DNA from: Paenibacillus campinasensis | GTDB taxonomy: Bacteria > Bacillota > Bacilli > Paenibacillales > Paenibacillaceae | Direction of reading: 5' to 3' | Assembly: GCF_002272015.1 (NCBI RefSeq) | Contig: NZ_NPBY01000003.1 | Coordinates: 1 to 64,000, forward strand | DNA length: 64,000 bases | Shown: piece by piece, positions 37,066 to 48,706 of the stretch | Layout: each line of letters starts with the position of its first letter | Numbering within the stretch: the first letter of the stretch is position 1 | Translations under genes and position numbers: made by a program | The notes under the pieces: generated by a model | The model's input: the letters and a program-made list of their open reading frames with translations, nothing else | What the model was told of the DNA's origin: nothing | The model's database searches: none

Positions 37066-38052
37066 GTGAGAACAACAATCGAACCACAGGATGCATCAGC
37101 GGCCTCACCGACACCGGGCCCACACTTGAACCGAAAGCGGGGCTACTGGAGCCGCCTGGGGTCGGACATCTGGAAGGAATGGGATCTGTATCTGCTGCTC
37201 GTGCCGGGAATCCTGGTCATTTTACTCTTCAAATATACCCCGATGTACGGGATCACGATTGCGTTCAAGGATTTTAACATTTTTGCCGGTTATGCAGACA
37301 GTCCGTGGGTCGGGTGGAAGCACTTTGCGAAATTGTTTACGTCCCCGGACTTCGCCCAGGTATTCAGAAATACGGTCATTATCAGCTTTCTTAAAATTAT
37401 CATTCTGTTTCCTCTTCCGATCATTATCGCCCTCATGCTGAATGAACTGCGAAACATGCTGTTCAAACGGACGGTGCAGACCGTCATTTATTTGCCGCAT
37501 TTCCTGTCCTGGGTAATCGTCGGCGGCCTATTCATCGATCTGCTCTCTACGAACGGCGGCATCGTGAACAAAGTTCTTGTGTCCTTAAACATGGAGCCGA
37601 TTGCCTTCTTCCTCGACAACAGCGTCTTCCGAAGCGTGCTGATCACCTCTGCGGGCTGGAAGGAGACCGGATGGAGCACGATTGTCTATCTGGCGGCTTT
37701 CACGATGATTGACCCGATGCTATATGAAGCAGCCAAAATCGACGGCGCCGGCCGCTGGAAACAGCTGTGGCATATTACATTGCCGGGAATTGCGCCGATC
37801 ATCATTCTGATGTTTATTTTGCGGCTTGGCAACGTACTGGAGGCCGGGACAGAGCAAATCCTTGTCATGTACAACCCTGTCGTCTATCAAGTGTCGGACG
37901 TTATCGGCACTTATGTATACCGGATGGGGCTTGGCAATCAGGATTACAGCTTTTCAACCGCGGTCGGCCTGTTCGAAGCTGTCATTTCCTTCACGCTTGT
38001 CATTGTTGGCAATGCGATGAGCCGAAAATATTTGCAGCGCGGGATCTGGTAA
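37066..38052 (+). CDS. Oligosaccharide ABC importer permease, LplB-like
   Basis: A 328-residue permease with a 35-residue cytoplasmic N-terminus and about six helices. Family motifs include FKYTPMYGITIAFKDFN and the EAA loop MLYEAAKIDGAGRWKQLWHITLP. GTG 37066 lies ten bases after GGGGG; upstream starts in the same frame are less likely. It opens a permease-permease-binding protein unit downstream of YesN. Confidence 0.9.
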   Translation: MRTTIEPQDASAASPTPGPHLNRKRGYWSRLGSDIWKEWDLYLLLVPGILVILLFKYTPMYGITIAFKDFNIFAGYADSPWVGWKHFAKLFTSPDFAQVFRNTVIISFLKIIILFPLPIIIALMLNELRNMLFKRTVQTVIYLPHFLSWVIVGGLFIDLLSTNGGIVNKVLVSLNMEPIAFFLDNSVFRSVLITSAGWKETGWSTIVYLAAFTMIDPMLYEAAKIDGAGRWKQLWHITLPGIAPIIILMFILRLGNVLEAGTEQILVMYNPVVYQVSDVIGTYVYRMGLGNQDYSFSTAVGLFEAVISFTLVIVGNAMSRKYLQRGIW

Positions 38053-38070
38053 AGAAAGGGCGGAACTTCA

Positions 38071-38991
38071 ATGGAAGATCACAAAAAAGCGCTGGAGGGG
38101 AACAGCACAGCCAGAGGTGTCATCAAGCTGTCCTTCTCCGAGAAATGCTTTGCGGTATTCAATTACACCTTTTTCATTCTGATGGGTCTGACGACCCTGC
38201 TCCCTTTTGTCAATCTGATCGCCAAATCGCTAAGCAGCGAGGGGGCGGTGATCTCGGGAAGAGTCGGTTTGCTGCCGGTAGGGCTGCAGTTTGATACGTA
38301 CTGGTATGTGCTGCAGGATTCCTTGTTTTTAAATTCACTGAAAAACTCCGTGCTGCTGACGCTTGTCGGCACAGCCTGCAGCTTGACAGTGACCACGCTC
38401 ACCGCGTATCCGCTGTCCAAATACCGGCTGCGCGGGCGCAAATGGCTGCTGCTTATGTTTGTATTCACCATGCTGTTTAGCGGCGGTCTGATCCCGACCT
38501 ATCTGCTTATGCAGAACTTGAACCTCGTCAATACGTTCCCGGTGCTGTTTCTGCCGGCGATGATCAACGTGTACAACATGCTGATCATCAAAAACTATTT
38601 CGAAGGTCTGCCGGATTCGCTTGAGGAGTCCGCCAAGCTCGACGGGGCCGGAAACATCCGCATCCTGCTGTCAGTCATCCTCCCGCTCTCGCTTCCGGTT
38701 ATGGCCACCATCGGACTGTTTTTTGCGGTAGCCTTCTGGAACGATTACTTCGCGGCCATGATCTACATTACCGATCCGGGGCTGAAGCCGATGCAGCTGT
38801 ATCTGAAGGAGCTTCTGGTATCCTCAAGCGGCGACTTTCTGAAGGATAACATCGACGCGGCAATCAATACGACGCCGCAATCAATCCAAGCCTCGTCAAT
38901 CCTGCTGGCGACGATTCCGATTCTGCTTGTGTATCCGTTCCTGCAGAAGTATTTTGTCAAAGGGGTGCTGGTCGGTTCGGTCAAAGGCTGA
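38071..38991 (+). CDS. Oligosaccharide ABC importer permease, LplC-like
   Basis: A 306-residue MalG/LplC-type permease with six helices, EAA loop SLEESAKLDGAGNIRILLSVILPLS, and the tail KYFVKGVLVGSVKG. It lies 18 bases after its partner with the ribosome site AAAGGGCGG. It forms the translocation channel with the preceding permease. Confidence 0.92.
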   Translation: MEDHKKALEGNSTARGVIKLSFSEKCFAVFNYTFFILMGLTTLLPFVNLIAKSLSSEGAVISGRVGLLPVGLQFDTYWYVLQDSLFLNSLKNSVLLTLVGTACSLTVTTLTAYPLSKYRLRGRKWLLLMFVFTMLFSGGLIPTYLLMQNLNLVNTFPVLFLPAMINVYNMLIIKNYFEGLPDSLEESAKLDGAGNIRILLSVILPLSLPVMATIGLFFAVAFWNDYFAAMIYITDPGLKPMQLYLKELLVSSSGDFLKDNIDAAINTTPQSIQASSILLATIPILLVYPFLQKYFVKGVLVGSVKG

Positions 38992-39114
38992 ACATCACAG
39001 CACGCGAAAGGTCATTAAGCATGTGCAGCATCTGAACTTCTCGAAGGTGGTGATGCTTCCCGTTAAGAGTGAATTCATGCTGGTCTAGTTACTCAATTAT
39101 AAGGAGGGTTATCC

Positions 39115-40635
39115 ATGATCAAGCTTAAGAGATCTTCGATTCTGGCTGCGGTGCTCGGATTCACGCTGGCACTGTCCGGTTGCGGTGGCGGGGGAAGTAC
39201 CGCGGAACAGCCCAATGAACCGCCGACTACGCCGGAGCAAGGACAAGGTGCGTCCGGGGGAGAAACTGCTGAAAAGCCAAATCTGCGCATGATTATGCAG
39301 TACGGCTTGTTTGACCCGAAGACGGAATTTGCGGCGAAATATATTCAGGAAAGAACTGGCTACAATGTGGAATACGAGCTGCTGCCTGCGGAGGGAGCTG
39401 ATGAGAAGCTGAACCTGCTTGTGTCCAGCAAGGATAATTACGATCTGGTGAAACTGAACGCGGCGCAGTTCTACAATCTGGCGTCCGCAGGAGCGCTGGA
39501 GCCGCTGGATGATTTGATTGAGTCGCACGGCAATTATATCAAGCAGTCCATCAAGCAGGAGTCTTTTGGCAGCGCGATGATTGACGGCAAGATCTATGGA
39601 ATTCCGGAAACGGGAGCCGGCGTCAGCATCGGTGAAGAGCTGGTTGTCCGTCAGGACTGGCTGGATGAGCTGGGGCTGTCGATTCCGACCAATACCGACG
39701 AGCTGTACGACGTATTAAAAACGATCAAAGAAAAGAAAAACGTCATTCCGCTGACGATGAGCAAAGACTCGATCTACGGAGATATTGCAACGACGTTCGG
39801 GGTGCTGACCGATTGGAAGGAAGTGGACGGCCAGCTGATGCACCGCGCAGAATTGCCGGAGATGGTAGAGTTCATTACGTATATGAACAAACTGTATAAA
39901 GAAGGCCTGCTGGACACCGAAACGCCGATCAATACGGCTCAGAAGTCCATCGAGAAATTTGCGGGCGGCAATGCCGCCATGTATAAACTGGCCTGGTGGA
40001 ATGCAGGCACGACGATTTCAGCATTGGAGAAGAACTTTCCGGAGGCCAAGACGGCCGTTGTGCCTTATCTGAAAGGGAAGGATGGCAAGGCGGTAGTCGG
40101 TGCCAAAGCGAATACAACCTGGTATATCTCGATTCTGAAGTCCTCGAAGAACAAGGAAGCGACGATGGATTTCCTGAACGCCAAGCTGGAGCCGGAGACT
40201 TTCAAAGGAATTGCGATCGGGGAAGAGGGCGTGCATCATGAAGTGAAGGATGGCAAGTATTATCCGATTCTTCCTAAATTCAATGATGATTTGAACAACG
40301 CCAGCAGTTTCTTGACCGGTGTGGATGAAGAGAAATATCCGATCTACTGGCAGGCGCGCGTTCGTAAGGACCCGGTGCTGCAGGCGCATTTTGAAGAGTT
40401 CCAGAGCAATGCGGAAGGCTTGATCGTGGTTGATCCGATGTCCACGGCGCCGCCGATCGATGCGGTTTCCAAGAACCTGCTCCGCTTAACGACGATGCTT
40501 GATGATAATGTACTTCAGTTTATTTCCGGAGCGAAGCCAATTGAGGATTACGACAAGTTCCTCGCCCAGTGGAGGGCGGAGGGCGGAGCCGATATGGTTG
40601 CGGCAGCCAACGAATGGTTTCAATCCTCGAAGTAA
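39115..40635 (+). CDS. Oligosaccharide ABC importer binding lipoprotein
   Basis: A 506-residue LplA-type receptor with lipobox LSGC and a Gly/Pro/Glu-rich spacer. Family motifs include DEKLNLLVSSKDNYDLV and VVRQDWLDELGLSIPTN. It lacks the DPDGNG loop found in the sensor-linked protein at 31267, so the two binding proteins of this locus are distinct. The ribosome site is AAGGAGGG. It is followed by a terminator, so the permease-permease-binding protein unit ends here. Confidence 0.9.
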   Translation: MIKLKRSSILAAVLGFTLALSGCGGGGSTAEQPNEPPTTPEQGQGASGGETAEKPNLRMIMQYGLFDPKTEFAAKYIQERTGYNVEYELLPAEGADEKLNLLVSSKDNYDLVKLNAAQFYNLASAGALEPLDDLIESHGNYIKQSIKQESFGSAMIDGKIYGIPETGAGVSIGEELVVRQDWLDELGLSIPTNTDELYDVLKTIKEKKNVIPLTMSKDSIYGDIATTFGVLTDWKEVDGQLMHRAELPEMVEFITYMNKLYKEGLLDTETPINTAQKSIEKFAGGNAAMYKLAWWNAGTTISALEKNFPEAKTAVVPYLKGKDGKAVVGAKANTTWYISILKSSKNKEATMDFLNAKLEPETFKGIAIGEEGVHHEVKDGKYYPILPKFNDDLNNASSFLTGVDEEKYPIYWQARVRKDPVLQAHFEEFQSNAEGLIVVDPMSTAPPIDAVSKNLLRLTTMLDDNVLQFISGAKPIEDYDKFLAQWRAEGGADMVAAANEWFQSSK

Positions 40636-40640
40636 ATGGA

Positions 40641-40681
40641 TGTGAAAAAGCAGTCTGCATGGTGCAGCTGCTTTTTCCACA
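40641..40681 (+). terminator. Terminator after the binding-protein gene
   Basis: TGTG.AAAAAGCAG.CTGCA (40641 on) pairs with TGCAG.CTGCTTTTT.CACA (ending 40681), a long stem with a T-rich right arm. It may act in both directions. Confidence 0.8.
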
Positions 40682-40800
40682 CCCTTCATCTGACAATCTG
40701 TTCTAAATCTGTTTACATTGATCTAAAAATGAGGTGTTTACTTAATTGCAAATCAATCTGGTGTTAGCCATAATCCATGAGATGAAAGGTGGTACTGTTT

Positions 40801-43800
40801 ATGAATCGAATGCTTCGAAAGCAGCTGTCCCGGCTTCTCTGTCTGACGCTGCTGATATCCATGCTCCTGCCGGCTGCGCCGGCGGTCTATGGCGATAGCG
40901 CGTCTTTGTCAGAGCTGCCTGGTGGGGCGTCGGAGGAGCCGGTTACTTTTGTGCCTGAGGGTGGCGGTCAGCCGCTGCAGCTGACGGATATTAATGCAGC
41001 CGGGGACGCCCTTGCAGGCAAGCCGGACTACTTGGCCCTGTACACAAGCGGCTCGGGGGTCACCAATGCCGTATACCGTGAAGCGGTGTGGGTGCCATCC
41101 CAGCATATAGCTGTTGCCGTGGATGCTAGCGGAAGTGTGGTCAGCGTAACCGGACCGGATGCCGACCCGCCTTTCGTCTGGGACCCGGACACGCAGCTGC
41201 CTATCCCTGCGGGCGGATATGTCGTGCTGGCTGGGGGGAGCTGGGAGCAGTCGGCTTATCAACAGCAGCTGTTCCAGCACTTCAAGCCTGGTGACCAAGT
41301 GAAGCTGATGCGGGGAGGAACGGTGGTCACCGCAGCTGATTTTATTCCACAGCAGCCGGATCCCGGCCCTCAACCCGATCCTGATCCAGACCCGGGCACG
41401 GTTGGGCCGGAGCTGCATCTGATCACGCATAACGATACGATCGTGTCCGTTCCGGCGATCGAGGTGGCCGGATTCATTGCAAATCTGCCTGATGACAGCT
41501 CGGCGTTGTCCGTCACAGTGGATGGCGAGGCGGCTAATCTGTCGCCGGAGGGCGTGTTCCGTCACGTCGTGTATTTGGAGCCGGGAGTGAGGGTGATCCC
41601 TGTAAAGCTCTTTGAGTCAGGCCATGAGCTGGCGACGAGCCATCTGACGGTTGTATATGAACCGCTGGAGGATCAGGATTATATCGAGGTTGAGGCAGCT
41701 CCGAAGGATATCACCATCGACATCGACGGCCCGCGCATTCAACTGAATTATGTTGACCGGGACGTGACGGGAGTCCCGAATATCGTGGCATTGTTTACAC
41801 AGGATTACGGCGCGTCCGTTCTGATCCCCCAGTTTAATGTGGCGGTTCAGGTCGATGCCAACAATCGTGTGCTGCAGGTTATCAATCCGTCCATTAACGG
41901 GAATCCGCCGGTGTGGACCGGCCCGACCGAGCTTGCTATTCCCGAAGGCGGCTATGTGCTGATGGCGCAGGATGACAGCTATACAGGGCACTATATTAAA
42001 CGATTCCTGGCGGAGAACTTTCGAGCTGGCGATGTGATCAAGCTGCGCAAGAACGGTGAGGTCGTTCAGGTTCGCGATCTGATGAGCGGCAACGGCCTGA
42101 TCGCCCGACTGTCGCTTCACAATGAGCCGATGTACACCGTGACTGAAGGCAGTACGGTCATCTCTGGCAAAATCGATAATATGGATGACATCGATGCGAT
42201 CCAGCTGCTGATTGACGAGACGGAAGTTTCCTTTGAGGCTGACGGTTCTTTTTCCTATACGTATCCACTCGCTAGCGGCACCAACTATATTGAAGTCAAA
42301 GTGTTGAAAAATGACATTGAGCAGGATGTGCGGTATGTTGCTGTCTTTGCAAGGCCGGGCTTCTCATCGAATAAAGAAGTGATTCTATGGGTGGATCAGG
42401 CGGCCAACGTGCGCAAATTCCAGTCAAGCGAGGATGTGCGGCAGTTCTTGCAAAAAGCAAAGGATACCGGCATTACCTCGGTTGTGCTTGATGTTAAAGG
42501 CGTAGAAGGCTATGTGTCTTATAAGAAGAACGACCTGACAGGCCGGCCGTACGTCAGTGAAATCCAGGCGCCGGAGAAGGCGGGGGCAAGCCCGAATCTT
42601 GATCTGCTCCAGGAATTCATCGACCACGGACACCCATTGGGTCTGGAGATTCACGCTGCGATCAACGTGTTTGCCGAAGGTTCTATCGCTCATCATGAAT
42701 ATGCGGTGCTGAACGATCATCTGGACTGGGAGGAGCGGGTCTATTTCCCGGAAAATAACGGCGAGATCAAGCGTCTGCGGGAGAGTGCCAGACAAGGGCT
42801 GGTGGCCTTTGTCAATCCGTCCCATGACGAAGTGAGGGAGTACCAACTCAAGACGTTTGAGGAGATCATTAAGAATTACGACGTTGACGGCGTCGTGCAC
42901 GATCGTGGCCGCTATGACAATGAAGGGGCTGATTTCAGCGATGTTACGCGGGCCAAGTTCGAGCAATTTTTGCAGCAGCGGGGGAAACAGCTGGAGAACT
43001 GGCCGGAGGATATTTTCTATTATGAGAATAACGCCCGTGTCGATGGTCCGCTGATTCAAGAGTGGTGGGAATTCCGCTCCGGTACAATCCAGAGCTTCTT
43101 CGCAGAGGTGAAGTCACTGGTTGATTCGTATGAGGCCCGGGAAGGCAGGGAGATCAAAGTCTCTTCCTATGTCGGCTCCTGGTATGAAACCTATTATCTG
43201 AACGGCGTGAACTGGGGCAGCAAAAACTTCAGATACCACCCTGCGCTCAATATGCCGGAGGAGTCGGTGTATACACCGGATTATTACGATACCGGATATA
43301 TCGAGTACCTTGATTTCCTGATGATTGGTGCGTACCAGACGACGAGCCGGGAAATTCAGAAGTACATTACCCTCGGCAATATTGTAACCAATGGGGAAAT
43401 TCCGCTGTATGCCGGCATCGCAATGAATAATGTGCAGGTTCCGGCGGTGCAGCGCGAAGTGTTCCAGGCGGGGCTCTCGTCAACGAACGGGCTTATGCTG
43501 TTTGATGCTTCGCAGGTGAACTGGACCGTTGTTCAGGCATCGCTGGAGAATCGGGAGTGGGTGAAGGATTTTCAGCTTGGTATGAGCTTGCCGGGGCATC
43601 CGGATTCTTTCATGGAAGGGCACTTCTATAATGTCAACCGGGTTGAAGGCAATGTGAATGTCATGACCGAGGATTTCGGTTACTCCACAGGCACAAATCG
43701 CTTCGGAGTCGAAGTGGTTGTCGATGATACGGGCACTGTCACCCGGGTCGTGAACAAAAATCAGGCGATTCGGTGGAGCTGGGGAGCACCGGAGGAGAAT

Positions 43801-45504
43801 AACAGTGTCATTCCGCAAGGCGGGTTCGTCATTTCGGCGCTGGACCCTTCAGGCATCCGAACCTTGCGCCAGCTTGTGGCGAATGCCTACAGTGTTGGCG
43901 ATCAGGTCCGGTCTGCGGCGTTAAGCGGCCTTCTGGACGATGAAGGACGGGAAACGAGGGAAAGCCAGATCCAGCTTGAGGGTCAGGTCGAGGTGCTCGG
44001 CCCAGGTCAGGCTGCGGTGAAAGTGAATGGAGCCGATGCGGCGCTGTCGGCAAACGGCGGATTTACCGCTGTCATTCCTCTGGCAACAGGGAGCAATTCA
44101 GTCACGGTTGAGGTGTATGTCGACGGCTACAAAACGAACAGCAAAACCTTTGACATCATCCGCACATCGACAGGAGACGGCGGATCATCTCCAGGCAGTC
44201 CTGGCGTCCCCGTGGCAGGATCAGACGGGGGAACGGGAAGTGCCCCGCAGCCGGAACCTGCCCGGCCGGAACGGTTAACGATCAGCAGCGGGACAGATGA
44301 GGATGGCCGGACGGCTATCCATGTCGAGGTGAATGAGTTGCGGCTGCTGGAAGATATCGAGAGGCTGAGCAAGCTGTCGCCAGCTGCACAGGTGCTGGCC
44401 TATTCATTGGCCGGGACAGCGGCGGAGGGGGATATGCTCACAATGGATCTTCCGGCTGAAGGGCTCCGCAACGCTGTGAACAGGCTGCCAGATGGCGCTG
44501 TGGCTATCGAATCGTCCCTGGGCCGTTTCGAGCTTCCGCTTGCGGCACTGAAGCCGCTGATGACGAATACCGGGCAGGCGGAGCATCTGCATATTCGGAT
44601 CGGCACGGCTTCTCGGGAACAGGAGCAGCGAGCCCGAACGCTGCTTGGAGATCTGCTGGCGTTCGAGTCCTCTTACGAGATCGCGTTGCACTGGAAGCAA
44701 GAAGGGGAGATCGGCGCTGCGGTGGAGCTGCCTTCCGGCATGTTTGCTACGTTCTCTCGAACGCTGGACCGCGTCGTTCATGCGTCCACGACAACGGTAT
44801 TGAGAAGCCATCCAAGTTCGGATCAGGCGGTGTTCGTACCGGCACTGTTCCATACAGTGGATGGGAAGTCACGCGTATTGCTGCGAGTCATGAAGAACGG
44901 TGTATTCACGCTCGTCTCCAATGAGAAGACCTTTGGCGACATGACGGAACACTGGGCACGTGAAGATGTGACCCTGCTGGCGTCTAAGAAGCTGATCGAA
45001 GGCCTCGGGGAATCCCGGTTCGGGCCGAACGAGCCAGTCACAAGAGCCCAGTTCACCGTCATGATCGTACGGGCGCTCGGTCTTGAATCGCAGCCGGGCC
45101 AGAGCGGATTCCTTGATGTGCAGGCGGGCGATTGGTATGCCGATCCCGTTAAGACGGCGGTGGAGCACGGGCTGATTGAAGGCTTTAGCAGCGGGGAGTT
45201 CCGTCCGAACGACCGGATCACGAGGGAACAGATGAGCGTGCTGCTGCTTCGCGCAATGGAGCTGGCCGGGACCCGGGTAGAGCTCGGGAACAAGGATGCT
45301 CTGCTGGGAAGCTTTAGTGATCGGGACCGTCTCGGGGGCTGGTCGGAAGAGGCGGTGGCTGTGATGGTTCAAACCGGGCTGATGAATGGCCGGTCCGGGC
45401 AGCTGTTTGCGCCGAAAGCGGACTCGACCCGGGCCGAAGCGGCCGCAGTGCTGACAAGAATGCTGCAAATGGCAGAGTATTTGAACCGGTCACATGGACG
45501 GTAA
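40801..45504 (+). CDS. Giant SLH-anchored GHL10-type glycoside hydrolase
   Basis: A 1567-residue surface enzyme. Signal peptide 1-32; then two units of a beta-module (about 70-180 and 300-427) each followed by an Ig-like domain (204-290, 435-520); a GHL10 TIM-barrel-like catalytic domain (521-930, with LDVKGVEGYVSY, NPSHDEVREYQLKTFEEI, YDVDGVVHDRGRYD); a third beta-module and Ig-like domain (930-1120); a Gly/Pro/Ser linker; a region of unknown type; and three SLH domains (1377-1567) for cell-wall anchoring. ATG 40801 lies eight bases after AAAGGTGG. GHL10 proteins are predicted hydrolases of alpha-amylase-like fold; the substrate is unknown. It stands alone between two terminators beside the YesMN importer locus. 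Confidence 0.85.
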   Translation: MNRMLRKQLSRLLCLTLLISMLLPAAPAVYGDSASLSELPGGASEEPVTFVPEGGGQPLQLTDINAAGDALAGKPDYLALYTSGSGVTNAVYREAVWVPSQHIAVAVDASGSVVSVTGPDADPPFVWDPDTQLPIPAGGYVVLAGGSWEQSAYQQQLFQHFKPGDQVKLMRGGTVVTAADFIPQQPDPGPQPDPDPDPGTVGPELHLITHNDTIVSVPAIEVAGFIANLPDDSSALSVTVDGEAANLSPEGVFRHVVYLEPGVRVIPVKLFESGHELATSHLTVVYEPLEDQDYIEVEAAPKDITIDIDGPRIQLNYVDRDVTGVPNIVALFTQDYGASVLIPQFNVAVQVDANNRVLQVINPSINGNPPVWTGPTELAIPEGGYVLMAQDDSYTGHYIKRFLAENFRAGDVIKLRKNGEVVQVRDLMSGNGLIARLSLHNEPMYTVTEGSTVISGKIDNMDDIDAIQLLIDETEVSFEADGSFSYTYPLASGTNYIEVKVLKNDIEQDVRYVAVFARPGFSSNKEVILWVDQAANVRKFQSSEDVRQFLQKAKDTGITSVVLDVKGVEGYVSYKKNDLTGRPYVSEIQAPEKAGASPNLDLLQEFIDHGHPLGLEIHAAINVFAEGSIAHHEYAVLNDHLDWEERVYFPENNGEIKRLRESARQGLVAFVNPSHDEVREYQLKTFEEIIKNYDVDGVVHDRGRYDNEGADFSDVTRAKFEQFLQQRGKQLENWPEDIFYYENNARVDGPLIQEWWEFRSGTIQSFFAEVKSLVDSYEAREGREIKVSSYVGSWYETYYLNGVNWGSKNFRYHPALNMPEESVYTPDYYDTGYIEYLDFLMIGAYQTTSREIQKYITLGNIVTNGEIPLYAGIAMNNVQVPAVQREVFQAGLSSTNGLMLFDASQVNWTVVQASLENREWVKDFQLGMSLPGHPDSFMEGHFYNVNRVEGNVNVMTEDFGYSTGTNRFGVEVVVDDTGTVTRVVNKNQAIRWSWGAPEENNSVIPQGGFVISALDPSGIRTLRQLVANAYSVGDQVRSAALSGLLDDEGRETRESQIQLEGQVEVLGPGQAAVKVNGADAALSANGGFTAVIPLATGSNSVTVEVYVDGYKTNSKTFDIIRTSTGDGGSSPGSPGVPVAGSDGGTGSAPQPEPARPERLTISSGTDEDGRTAIHVEVNELRLLEDIERLSKLSPAAQVLAYSLAGTAAEGDMLTMDLPAEGLRNAVNRLPDGAVAIESSLGRFELPLAALKPLMTNTGQAEHLHIRIGTASREQEQRARTLLGDLLAFESSYEIALHWKQEGEIGAAVELPSGMFATFSRTLDRVVHASTTTVLRSHPSSDQAVFVPALFHTVDGKSRVLLRVMKNGVFTLVSNEKTFGDMTEHWAREDVTLLASKKLIEGLGESRFGPNEPVTRAQFTVMIVRALGLESQPGQSGFLDVQAGDWYADPVKTAVEHGLIEGFSSGEFRPNDRITREQMSVLLLRAMELAGTRVELGNKDALLGSFSDRDRLGGWSEEAVAVMVQTGLMNGRSGQLFAPKADSTRAEAAAVLTRMLQMAEYLNRSHGR

Positions 45505-45585
45505 TCAAGGTTTGAGTATACCGAAATCGTGTTCACGGGTGGGCCGGGGCAATTGACCCCGGCTCCCGCGTTGGAAGAGCAACTG

Positions 45586-45633
45586 AAAAAAGCGATCCGA
45601 ACCGGCATTCTGGCCAGGTTTGGATCGCTTTTT
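45586..45633. terminator. Bidirectional terminator between convergent genes
   Basis: AAAAAGCGATCC (left arm, ending 45598) is complementary to GGATCGCTTTTT (45622-45633). The A-run on the left and the T-run on the right let it serve both strands. A second hairpin, GCCGGGG with CCCCGGC, lies just before it at 45543-45563. Confidence 0.88.
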
Positions 45634-45658
45634 GTCTTGTATTCAGCCTGCTGGTGTT

Positions 45659-47233
<1,575 letters not shown>

Positions 47234-47623
47234 AATTGCAGATCTCCTTTGGTTTGGTATAGAAACAGACTAGGGTGAAAAAGATAACTATTTTCATTGT
47301 AGAGGCTTCCCCAGCGGATGAGTACCGGATAGGCGTGACCTTTTTTGGTAAAATGATGCGTTGTTTTCACCCGGTTCGTGCCTTAAACGTGACCGGGCAG
47401 ACGAAGGTTAGGCAGGCCGATAATCATCACATGGGATATGCCCGCCATCATGGGGGAGAGAGGAGCATCTAATGGCTGGATTGTAGGCGGAATAAGGTGT
47501 GTTTTATAGAATAAGGCATATACAGGGTTTCGCGGCCGTCTTGGCAGGTGAGTGCCTGCAACGAGGGTACGAAGATGATACGATTGCCGTGCTTGATATG
47601 GCGGGCGATAGGGGGAAGGATCG
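47234..47623. other. 390-base divergent gap
   Basis: The gap between the FAD oxidoreductase (minus) and pectinesterase (plus) genes should carry both promoters. I see no convincing -35/-10 pair, cre or operator. A 65-codon plus-strand frame at 47275-47472 has no ribosome site and is not accepted. Confidence 0.4.
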
Positions 47624-48672
47624 ATGGGGATATCGAATCAGGAAGGCCGGAGCATTATCGTTGCTCAGGATGGGAGCGGGCATTGCCGCACGGTTCAGGA
47701 GGCGATTGACCTGGCGCCGGCGGGATCGGCGGGGAACTGGACCGTCATCAGGATAAAGCGTGGCGTGTACAAGGAGAAGGTTCATATTGATAAGCCGTTT
47801 CTTTATTTAAAGGGAGAGCATGCGAATGACACAATCATTACCTACAATGACTATGCCAGAAAGCGGTTCCCGGACGGCTCGGAGTATAAGACGTTTAACT
47901 CTTACACGATTCTATTCGGGGCGGATGATATCGTGGCTGAGGATATCACCTTTCGCAATGATGCGGGGCGGGGCGAGCTGGTCGGGCAGGCGCTCGCGGC
48001 TTATGTGGACGGGGATCGTGTCTGTTTTCGCGAATGCCGGTTTATCGGGCATCAGGACACGCTGTTCACCGGTCCGTTGCCGGACAAGCCGCTGCAGGGC
48101 GGAAGCTTCGGCGGACCGCGGGAGGGAGAGCCAAGGAGAGCGGTTCACCGGCAGTGGTATGATCGCTGCTACATTGAGGGCGACGTTGATTTCATATTCG
48201 GTTCGGCTACGGCTGTTTTTACAGCATGCGATATCTACTCCGCAATCGTCTAACCGAGGAGAACCAGGCGAATGTTAAGCTTCATCCTCATATCAGCGGC
48301 TGGGTAACGGCAGCGTCGACGCCGGAGGGTAGAAGCTACGGCTACGTGTTTATAGATTGCAGGCTGATTGGCGACGCCCCCCCGGAGAGTGTCTATCTGG
48401 GCCGACCGTGGCGCAATGATGCGAAGGTCGCTTATATCCGCTGCTGGATGGGGGCGCATATCCGGCGCGAAGGATGGGACAACTGGAACAAACCCGAAAG
48501 TGAAGCCACCGTCACGTATGTAGAATATGAGAGCAGCGGCCCAGGGGCGGTCTCTCACGGGCGTGTCCCCTGGTCAGCTCAGATTGACGAGGCAGAAGCC
48601 GAGAGCTACGCGCTAGGCAGCGTACTAAGCGAGGGCGGGTCGTGGGACTGGGAGAAGCGGAGGCTGACTTAA
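47624..48672 (+). pseudogene. Pectinesterase (CE8), broken by a single-base frameshift
   Basis: Together the two frames encode a normal pectin methylesterase, an enzyme that removes methyl groups from pectin. The first frame (47624-48253) has the GQALAAY, GHQDTLF and DFIFGSATAVF motifs. The second (entered near 48238) has GWVTAASTPEGRSYGYVF, VYLGRPWR and WNKPE. The join falls at TACTCC/GCAATC: adding one C would read Tyr-Ser-Arg-Asn-Arg straight through. The first frame alone stops at 48253 and lacks the catalytic Arg of LGRPW. No signal peptide, so the ancestral enzyme was cytoplasmic, acting on imported oligosaccharides. ATG 47624 follows GGGGGAAGGA. Either a recent mutation or a sequencing error. 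Confidence 0.85.
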
Positions 48673-48706
48673 AGGAAGAAGGGGAGCGCACCTGCATATT
48701 CTGCGC

